Assembly (NCBI GenBank): GCA_964346075.1
Contig: CAYFTH010000091.1
Location: forward strand, 1-12,440
Length of the DNA: 12,440 nt
DNA from: Brumimicrobium sp964346075
GTDB lineage: Bacteria > Bacteroidota > Bacteroidia > Flavobacteriales_D > Crocinitomicaceae
Direction of reading: 5' to 3'
Both the position numbers and the translations under genes were made by a program. Positions 6,295-12,440 of the stretch are shown one piece after another; position 1 is the stretch's first letter; every line of letters starts with the position of its first letter. The notes beneath the pieces are model-generated. The model was not told the origin of the DNA. It was given only the letters and a program-made list of their open reading frames with translations, and searched no databases.

Positions 6295-8175
6295 ATGAAA
6301 ACATTCCTGAACATATTTAAGAGCTTTGTTTTGCTCCTACTATTTTGGATATTAATTTTTGATTTCCAGCGTCTCCTTTTTTCAATACACAACATTGACA
6401 AAGCTTTTGAAAATGGGTTTTGGGAATGGATCTTGGTCTTTTTTCATTCTATCCGTCTTGATACAGCGACAGGGGCGGCACTTAGCTTTTTACCACTGAT
6501 TGCCCTGGCATTCTATTTTATAACACGCTGGAGATATGCCTACTTGATTTTTAAACTAATGCTAATCATTGAAGTTGTGGCTGTATCTATGATACACGCA
6601 GGTGAAATAAATGCTTATACAGAATGGAACCACAAACTGACATCCCGTGTTTTCATGCACCTCAGTCATCCTGACGAAGTATTTAAAACGGCAGACATCG
6701 GTATGACCATCTGGTTTGTTTTTTATTTAATCCTCGAGTTTGTTTTTGGTATTAAAATGATGCGTTGGCTCTTTAAGAGGGAGCGCTTTAGCCAACAATC
6801 AAACACAATTGTCTCCGGTTTAGTAAATGGTGTTCTGGTACTCCCTCTCTTTCTTGGTTTAGCGTTCATACTTGCCCGAGGAGGATTACAACAAATTCCA
6901 ATTAATATTGATTCAGCCTACTTTTCAAAAAACTATGTTGTCAATGATATTTCAGTGAATTCACCCTATTTCTTTGCTAAGAGTTATTTACTCTATAACC
7001 GATCCAACATTGATCAACATATAACTAATTACCCACAAGATAAGTTAGATGAGCATCTTAAAGATTTTTACGAATACCCCAAAAAACACGATAATCGCAT
7101 CCTGAAAAACAAACGCCCCAATTTAGTATTTGTGATTTTGGAAAGCTGGACGTCTACGGTGAGTTCAAAGCTCAGTGGTCAACCCGGAGGCACCCCTGAA
7201 TTTGATCGTATGTCAGAGGATGGCGTTTTATTTACTAATATATATGCCACCGGGAGTACTTCAGAAATTGGAAACGCCAGTATTTTTTCTGGCTATCCAG
7301 CACTTCCTGAAATATCAATTTCGATGCAGCCCTTCAAACACCGAAAGTTAACCGCTCTCAATCAGTCGTTAGACTCACTCGGTTATTCATCCGGGTATAT
7401 TTTTAGTGGTGATCTTAAATACGGTAATATTGAAGGCTATTTTTCCGATCACGGATTTGATCGGTTAGAAGATGAAGCAGACTTTCCAGGCGGTTTACCC
7501 AGAGGCAAATTAAATTATTATGATGAAGATCTCTACGACCTGTTTTTAAATCGTATCAACAATTCAACGGCTCCCTTCCTGGAGTGCGCTTTTACAGGAA
7601 GTACTCATTCACCTTATGATTACCCTTCACATCATAAAAAACGCTGGGAGGGAAGCGAAGAGAACTTCATGAACTCGATTATCTATGCCGATCAATGCCT
7701 TGCCGATTTCATTGATAGCTGTCGAAGCTATGACTGGTATGACAACACACTCTTTGTTCTTGTTGCAGATCACGGGCATGCATCACCTTACGTGAAAAAC
7801 CCAAATGATTCTGAATTCTACAGAATACCCCTTCTTTTTTATGGAGAACCCCTTAATCATGATGCACGCGGGAAGGTTGTCACCAAACTTGGCTCCCAGG
7901 TAGACATTGTAAGTACCCTTCTGTATCAAATGGATATCCCCCACAAAGGTTATTATCCCTGGAGTAAAGACCTCTTAAACCCAAATTCTCCTGCATTCGC
8001 GTTACATGCAACAACTCGAGGTTTTGGATGGGTGACACCTGAAGGTAAATTTACTTACCACCTTGATTACGGTAAGTACCTGATCAATACATTTAGCGAA
8101 AAACAATTACCCAAAGAAAGAGAACGCTGTAATGCTTTCATGCAAACTATTTACGAACATTATAAGTCCCTGTAG
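6295..8175 (+). CDS. LTA synthase family protein (LtaS-like, sulfatase/alkaline phosphatase fold)
   Basis: This 626-residue membrane enzyme has the LtaS layout. Five predicted helices (about residues 9-28, 58-77, 82-101, 135-155 and 174-195) are followed by a linker and an extracytoplasmic sulfatase-fold domain from about residue 275. The metal and catalytic residues line up with those known for LtaS: Glu283 in VFVILESW, nucleophile Thr322 in ATGSTSE, His438 in GSTHSPY, and Asp492-His493 in VADHGH. Such enzymes move a phosphoglycerol or phosphoethanolamine group from a phospholipid to a glycan or lipid acceptor. Gram-positive lipoteichoic acid is not expected here, so an OpgB/EptA-like modification of a periplasmic glycan, LPS or glycolipid is more likely; this is inference. 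It ends 4 bp from the stop of the convergent SulP gene, with no clear terminator between. Confidence 0.9.
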   Translation: MKTFLNIFKSFVLLLLFWILIFDFQRLLFSIHNIDKAFENGFWEWILVFFHSIRLDTATGAALSFLPLIALAFYFITRWRYAYLIFKLMLIIEVVAVSMIHAGEINAYTEWNHKLTSRVFMHLSHPDEVFKTADIGMTIWFVFYLILEFVFGIKMMRWLFKRERFSQQSNTIVSGLVNGVLVLPLFLGLAFILARGGLQQIPINIDSAYFSKNYVVNDISVNSPYFFAKSYLLYNRSNIDQHITNYPQDKLDEHLKDFYEYPKKHDNRILKNKRPNLVFVILESWTSTVSSKLSGQPGGTPEFDRMSEDGVLFTNIYATGSTSEIGNASIFSGYPALPEISISMQPFKHRKLTALNQSLDSLGYSSGYIFSGDLKYGNIEGYFSDHGFDRLEDEADFPGGLPRGKLNYYDEDLYDLFLNRINNSTAPFLECAFTGSTHSPYDYPSHHKKRWEGSEENFMNSIIYADQCLADFIDSCRSYDWYDNTLFVLVADHGHASPYVKNPNDSEFYRIPLLFYGEPLNHDARGKVVTKLGSQVDIVSTLLYQMDIPHKGYYPWSKDLLNPNSPAFALHATTRGFGWVTPEGKFTYHLDYGKYLINTFSEKQLPKERERCNAFMQTIYEHYKSL

Positions 8176-8179
8176 ACTC

Positions 8180-9886
8180 TTATTTGTTCGATTGAAAGAT
8201 TAAGGATTTATCCTGGCCTTCTTCACCTTCTTTATATGCTTTCAGTGCTTCATAGTCACTAGCGAAGAAGTTCTCCTCCCCGATTTCACCAAACATTTCT
8301 GATCGTTTAAATTTATCCCGAACGGGGCCTTTTAACGTCGAAACAGCGAAACGTATATTTCTTTTTTTATAATCGTCCGCAATTTCTTTCATCTTTTTCA
8401 AAGCGGTCGAATCAACATAATCAATAGCACTCGCATTCAACAACACAAAGGACAAATCCTTTTTATGATTTTCAAACTGATTTAATTTCGAAATGAACTG
8501 AGGCACATTGGAAAAGGTCAACGGAGCGTCTATTCTGATGATCAAAATGTGTTCATCGACCTGTACATCTTCGAACCGATTAACGTTTCTGAGTGTGTTC
8601 GTTCCTTTTACTAATCCCAATTCCGCAATGTGAGGATAGGAAGTGTTATATGTCAATGATGCAATAGATAAAACAACGCCTGTAATAATTCCTTCCTGAA
8701 TGCCGATCAAAAATGTGATCAATGCCGTAATAAACAACATCACCAGGTCTCGGGTATCAACTTTTGCGAGATCACGAACATATTTAATGTCGATCAACCC
8801 AAAAATGGCAACAATAATGATAGCTCCAAGTGCCGCTTTAGGAAGGTAGTAAAAGTAAGGGGTTAAAAACAATAGGGTCAATATGATCAAAATAATCGTG
8901 TATATTCCAGCAACATTTGTACGCGTGCCAGCCTCTTTATTCACCGCCGATCTTGAAAAGCTGCCCGAGGTTGGGAACGCATAAAAAAAGGCTCCCAAGG
9001 TTTTTCCTAAACCTGTAGCAATTAACTCTTGATTAGGCGCTACATTTGCTGAGTCTCTCTTATCTTCAAGAGATACTCCAATAGCATATACCTCTATGAA
9101 GCTGATCAATCCAATAGTAATACTCACTGGCATCAATGATACGATCATATCCCAGTTCATTTCAGGAACTGAAAAGCCAGGTATACCGCTTGGGACTTCA
9201 CCCAGGATTTGCACCCCTTCTAGATCCAGTTGAAAATAATAGGTAAGGCCAAGCGTCAGTCCAACCAATATTAATTGCGATGGAATTCGTTTACTTAATG
9301 TCTTCATAAACAGCAAAAAGGTGACACCTCCAAGACCGAGTAGAAGCGTGTACATATCAACATTGCCTAAATTCATATAAAGCTGCTGTAACACATCAAG
9401 GGTCGCCCTACCCTCTACAGGAATACCGAAAATGTGTTTAACCTGACTAAGGATTATTGTAAAAGCCGCGCCAATTATGAAGCCCTTTAAAACTGGTTGA
9501 GAAATAAAATTGATAATATTTCCCAATTTGAAAAACCCCAGGAGGAGTTGAAACACCCCAGCAATCAGTGCAATTACAAAAACTGCATTCAGGTATTCCT
9601 GAGGCTCTGTAATCCCTATTTTATCTAAACCTGTAATAATGAGTAATGAGATCAAGGCTGCCGGACCGATTGTAACATAACGGGATGAGCCAAAAACCAT
9701 ATACATTAACAATGGAACAAGAGATGCATACAATCCATATACAGCAGGGACTCCAGCAAGGAAGGCATAGGCCATTCCTTGAGGAATAAGCATTACTCCA
9801 ACCGTTAAACCACCTACTAAGTCGTTTACTATAAATCCTTTATTGTAGGATTTCAATTGCTGTATGAATGGGATCTTAAACTCCAT
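8180..9886 (-). CDS. SulP family inorganic anion transporter with C-terminal STAS domain
   Basis: This inner-membrane secondary transporter belongs to the SLC26/SulP family; members carry sulfate, bicarbonate or other anions, and the substrate cannot be read from sequence. From the ATG at 9886 the protein has 568 residues. The N-terminal part has the SulP opening DLVGGLTVGVMLIPQGMAYA, then GLYASLVPLLMYMVFGSSR and the conserved TSGSFSRSAVNKEAGTRT segment between helices. The hydrophobic domain ends near residue 420. A cytoplasmic STAS domain follows (about 440-545) with IDYVDSTAL, where Ser493 occupies the position phosphorylated in anti-sigma antagonists. The frame is open to a GTG at 9949, but that codon lies inside the atpG terminator stem and would add 21 residues before the conserved region, so the ATG at 9886 is preferred. 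Confidence 0.93.
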   Translation of the reverse strand: MEFKIPFIQQLKSYNKGFIVNDLVGGLTVGVMLIPQGMAYAFLAGVPAVYGLYASLVPLLMYMVFGSSRYVTIGPAALISLLIITGLDKIGITEPQEYLNAVFVIALIAGVFQLLLGFFKLGNIINFISQPVLKGFIIGAAFTIILSQVKHIFGIPVEGRATLDVLQQLYMNLGNVDMYTLLLGLGGVTFLLFMKTLSKRIPSQLILVGLTLGLTYYFQLDLEGVQILGEVPSGIPGFSVPEMNWDMIVSLMPVSITIGLISFIEVYAIGVSLEDKRDSANVAPNQELIATGLGKTLGAFFYAFPTSGSFSRSAVNKEAGTRTNVAGIYTIILIILTLLFLTPYFYYLPKAALGAIIIVAIFGLIDIKYVRDLAKVDTRDLVMLFITALITFLIGIQEGIITGVVLSIASLTYNTSYPHIAELGLVKGTNTLRNVNRFEDVQVDEHILIIRIDAPLTFSNVPQFISKLNQFENHKKDLSFVLLNASAIDYVDSTALKKMKEIADDYKKRNIRFAVSTLKGPVRDKFKRSEMFGEIGEENFFASDYEALKAYKEGEEGQDKSLIFQSNK

Positions 9887-9896
9887 TTGATGCTCA

Positions 9897-9904
9897 CAAA
9901 AGTA
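9897..9904 (-). promoter_or_regulatory. Candidate -7 promoter box of the SulP gene
   Basis: TACTTTTG on the minus strand matches TAnnTTTG exactly and ends 10 nt before the preferred ATG at 9886. The nearest upstream TTG (9936-9934) is 29 bp away, longer than usual. The location downstream of the atpG terminator is right for a separate transcript, but the leader would be only a few bases. Confidence 0.35.
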
Positions 9905-9937
9905 TGAAGTATCTGAATAGATTCCTACGTCAGCAAC

Positions 9938-9963
9938 AAAAAAGGACACTGATGTCAGTGCCC
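9938..9963 (-). terminator. Rho-independent terminator of the atp operon
   Basis: Just 21 nt past the atpG stop, GGGCACTG (9963-9956) pairs with CAGTGTCC (9951-9944) in an 8-bp stem (one G-U pair) with a 4-base loop, followed by six T's (9943-9938) on the minus strand. It marks the end of the ATP synthase operon and separates it from the SulP gene. Confidence 0.88.
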
Positions 9964-9984
9964 TTCTATTAAAACAGTATGATT

Positions 9985-10860
9985 TTATCCGTTCAATGCC
10001 TCGGCACCACCAACAATCTCAAGGATTTCATTGGTAATAGAAGCTTGACGTGCTTTGTTGTACTCCAACGTAAGGTCTTTTTTCAGTTCAGAAGCATTAT
10101 CAGTCGCCTTGTGCATGGCAGTCATACGGGCTCCGTGCTCAGATGCATAGGAATCCAATATCGCTTTAAACAATTGCAGTTTCAAGGTTTTTGGAATAAT
10201 GTCCCGAACAATTTCCAATTTTGAAGGTTCAAAGATATAATCGCTCGTCGTATCGCCATCTTCAGCTGCAGGTTTGATCGGCAGCATCTGTTCCGCCCGA
10301 ATAATTTGCGAAGCCGCATTCTTGAACTCATTGTAAACAATGACAACCTTGTCATATTTCGCTTCAAGGAAACGCTCCATAGCAAAAACTGCATATTCAG
10401 ATACATGATCAAATGTAAGGTCATTAAATATATCTTCCGGCGCACTCAATTCTTCAGGTCGGCTCATCAAATGCCCACTATTTTTAAAAGCATCATTGAC
10501 TTTTTTACCAATTGAGAGGATTTCGACATTTTTGCCCTTATACTCTTCATCGATCAATTTTGTAATGCGTTTTTTGATGTTGTTATTAAACCCACCACAA
10601 AGTCCTCTATTCGAAGAAATTCCGATTACGAGCACATTTTCGACGTCCCGTTCTTCGGCATAGCGATTCTCGGATAAATCCAGCGTGCTACTCACGTTAC
10701 TCAAGATATCCTGCATTTTCTCTGCATAAGGTCTCAACTGAGTAATTGAATCCTGGGCACGTTTCAACTTTGCAGCAGAGACCATTTTCATGGCCTGCGT
10801 AATCTGCATAGTCGAAGAAATCGACGTGATCCTGTTCTTTATTTCCTTTAAGTTTGCCAT
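9985..10860 (-). CDS. atpG: F0F1 ATP synthase subunit gamma
   Basis: The gamma subunit is the central rotating shaft of F1, coupling proton flow through F0 to ATP synthesis in the alpha3beta3 ring. The 291-residue protein has both conserved terminal helices that form the coiled-coil axle. The N-terminal one is KEIKNRITSISSTMQITQAM (residues 5-24), followed by KMVSAAKLKRAQ. The C-terminal one runs from MTAMHKATDNASELKKDL through ARQASITNEILEIVGGAEAL. The Rossmann-like middle carries the GLCGGFN stretch (SSNRGLCGGFNNNI), also typical. Length is normal. It lies 36 nt after atpA on the same strand, without a Shine-Dalgarno sequence. A terminator follows directly, so atpG is the last gene and atpD/atpC must be elsewhere, as is usual in Bacteroidota. 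Confidence 0.97.
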   Translation of the reverse strand: MANLKEIKNRITSISSTMQITQAMKMVSAAKLKRAQDSITQLRPYAEKMQDILSNVSSTLDLSENRYAEERDVENVLVIGISSNRGLCGGFNNNIKKRITKLIDEEYKGKNVEILSIGKKVNDAFKNSGHLMSRPEELSAPEDIFNDLTFDHVSEYAVFAMERFLEAKYDKVVIVYNEFKNAASQIIRAEQMLPIKPAAEDGDTTSDYIFEPSKLEIVRDIIPKTLKLQLFKAILDSYASEHGARMTAMHKATDNASELKKDLTLEYNKARQASITNEILEIVGGAEALNG

Positions 10861-10896
10861 TTGTTATCTACAATTAGCACAAGCCGCTATTGGCCA

Positions 10897-12440
10897 TTAG
10901 TATTTTGCTGAGATCTCCTTAGCTACTTTTGCTAAAGTATCCGTTGCTTCTTCCGTTAATTTACCTGACTTGAGCGTATCCATAATATCTTTATGTTTCG
11001 CGTCAAGGTAATTCAAATATTCTTCTTCAAATTCTTTTACTTTATCAACAGGAACGTTTTGGATCAACCCTTTTGTTCCCACATAAATAATGGCAATCTG
11101 TCGTTCTACAGGATAAGGATCTCCTTCGTTCTGTTTCAAAATCTCTACGTTTCTCGCACCTTTATCCAAGACTCCTTTCGTTGCCGCATCCAAATCAGAA
11201 CCGAACTTAGCAAATGCTTCAAGTTCGCGATACTGCGCCTGGTCCAATTTCAATGTACCAGCAACTTTCTTCATCGATTTAATCTGTGCCGAACCACCTA
11301 CACGCGATACAGAAATCCCTACGTTAATGGCAGGACGAATACCTGAGTTGAATAAATCTGACTCCAGGAATATCTGCCCATCCGTAATCGAAATAACGTT
11401 TGTGGGAATATATGCAGATACGTCACCTGCTTGTGTTTCAATGATCGGAAGTGCCGTCAATGAACCACCACCTTTCACTTTACCTTTTAAAGCCTCGGGA
11501 AGGTCATTCATTTGTTGCGCAATATTATCATCGTTGATGATTTTTGAGGCGCGTTCCAACAATCTTGAGTGCAAATAGAATACGTCTCCTGGATACGCTT
11601 CACGACCTGGAGGACGACGAAGCAAAAGTGAAACCTCCCGGTATGCTACGGCTTGCTTTGACAAGTCATCAAATACAATTAATCCTGGACGTCCTGTATC
11701 ACGGAAATATTCTCCGATCGCCGCACCCGTCATAGGTGCAAAGTACTGCATAGGAGCAGGATCAGAAGCATTTGCTGCGACGATAGTCGTGTAAGCCATT
11801 GCTCCCGCTTCTTCTAATTTTTTCACGATACCAGCCACCGTCGAACCTTTTTGCCCGATAGCTACATAAATACAGTGAACAGGTTCACCGCGATCGTAAA
11901 ATTCTTTTTGGTTAATGATGGCATCGATGGCTACGGTTGTCTTACCCGTTTGACGGTCACCAATAATTAACTCCCGTTGACCGCGACCAATAGGGATCAT
12001 AGCATCCACCGATTTGATTCCAGTTTGAAGTGGTTCCGTTACCGGCTCTCTGTAAATAACTCCTGGCGCCTTTCTTTCAATCGGCATCTCAAAAAGTTCT
12101 CCTTCAATTTTTCCTTTACCATCGATGGGGTTTCCGAGGGTATCCACGACTCGTCCGACGATTCCTTCACCTACCTGAACAGAGGCGATGATCCCCAAAC
12201 GCTTTACTGTATCTCCTTCTTTCACTTCAGAAGAATTACCCAAAAGCACGGCACCGACATTATCCTCCTCGAGGTTCAATGCGATTCCACGCAATCCCCC
12301 TTCGAATTCGATCAATTCACCGTATTGCACTCCACCGAGTCCATATATACGCGCGATACCATCTCCAATTTGAAGAACGGTACCCACTTCCTGAAGTTCT
12401 GCTTCCGATTTAAATCCGGAAAGCTCTTCTCTTAGAATTG
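10897..12440 (-). CDS. atpA: F0F1 ATP synthase subunit alpha (5' end cut by window edge)
   Basis: The alpha subunit forms the non-catalytic nucleotide sites of the F1 ring. The Walker A motif GDRQTGKT is encoded at 11961-11938, followed by the Walker B-like GLIVFDDLSKQA. The C-terminal part contains NVGISVSRVGGSAQ, including the arginine that reaches into the neighbouring beta site, and KVAGTLKLDQAQYRELEAFAKFGSDLD. The frame has a GTG at 12387 that could be taken as a start, but it continues open to the edge, and the extra codons read ILREELSGFKSEAELQE, the usual N-terminal segment of Bacteroidota AtpA just before VGTVLQIGDGIARIYGL. So the gene runs off the window, with roughly ten residues missing. 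It precedes atpG by 36 nt; atpH, atpF, atpE and atpB are expected upstream, outside the window. Confidence 0.97.
   Translation of the reverse strand, partial: ILREELSGFKSEAELQEVGTVLQIGDGIARIYGLGGVQYGELIEFEGGLRGIALNLEEDNVGAVLLGNSSEVKEGDTVKRLGIIASVQVGEGIVGRVVDTLGNPIDGKGKIEGELFEMPIERKAPGVIYREPVTEPLQTGIKSVDAMIPIGRGQRELIIGDRQTGKTTVAIDAIINQKEFYDRGEPVHCIYVAIGQKGSTVAGIVKKLEEAGAMAYTTIVAANASDPAPMQYFAPMTGAAIGEYFRDTGRPGLIVFDDLSKQAVAYREVSLLLRRPPGREAYPGDVFYLHSRLLERASKIINDDNIAQQMNDLPEALKGKVKGGGSLTALPIIETQAGDVSAYIPTNVISITDGQIFLESDLFNSGIRPAINVGISVSRVGGSAQIKSMKKVAGTLKLDQAQYRELEAFAKFGSDLDAATKGVLDKGARNVEILKQNEGDPYPVERQIAIIYVGTKGLIQNVPVDKVKEFEEEYLNYLDAKHKDIMDTLKSGKLTEEATDTLAKVAKEISAKY

Noticed and set aside
8150..8215. 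Possible shared bidirectional terminator between the LtaS-like and SulP genes
   Set aside because: Only a 5-bp palindrome (AGGAT/ATCCT) without a T-run is visible; not enough to call.
10897..12387. atpA starting at the GTG at 12387
   Set aside because: The frame continues upstream to the edge with residues matching the conserved AtpA N-terminus, so the GTG is an internal valine codon.
11977..12435. 152-codon open frame on the plus strand
   Set aside because: It lies wholly antisense to atpA, whose frame is certain, and its translation shows low-complexity Ser/Phe-rich sequence typical of a reverse-strand shadow.

Overview
The window looks like chromosomal DNA of a Gram-negative Bacteroidota bacterium, probably of the order Flavobacteriales; the genus cannot be named from this sequence. 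Four things point there. Several genes are preceded by the Bacteroidota-type -7 promoter box TAnnTTTG, and recognisable Shine-Dalgarno sequences are almost absent. The F1 ATP synthase genes run atpA-atpG and then stop at a terminator, with no atpD or atpC following. There are LPS-core type glycosyltransferases and lipoproteins with Bacteroidota-like signal peptides. AT content is moderate and nothing marks any part as recently transferred.

Layout, left to right. Positions 1-1874, minus strand: an envelope-polysaccharide cluster with a family 2 glycosyltransferase, an overlapping family 9 heptosyltransferase-like gene, and possibly the start of a third gene running off the left edge. Positions 1922-3734, minus strand: a stand-alone lipidated family 5 (Opp/Dpp-type) solute-binding protein with its own strong terminator. 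Positions 3860-4831, minus strand: trpS. An 84-104 bp divergent promoter region then separates trpS from a plus-strand group: a PlsC-like acyltransferase, gatC, a small unrecognised lipoprotein, and a five-helix LtaS/sulfatase-fold enzyme. This group ends tail to tail, 4 bp from a minus-strand SulP anion transporter. Right of a clear intrinsic terminator lie atpG and atpA (minus strand), with atpA cut by the right edge only about ten residues short of its start.

How the genes work together. Most are housekeeping: tryptophan charging, the Gln-tRNA amidotransferase subunit, and ATP synthase. Two sets concern the envelope: glycosyltransferases likely acting on LPS core or a surface glycan, and a phospholipid acyltransferase close to an alkaline-phosphatase-superfamily enzyme that probably moves a phospholipid head group onto a periplasmic acceptor. 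The gatC / small Cys-rich lipoprotein / LtaS-like run is tightly packed (3 bp and 13 bp gaps) and is the least understood part of the window.

I see no tRNA or rRNA gene, CRISPR array, insertion sequence, prophage or attachment site. No gene-free stretch exceeds 300 bases; the longest are 1875-2024 (terminator and promoter) and 3735-3859 (promoter and a weak hairpin). I found no convincing new defence or mobile system.
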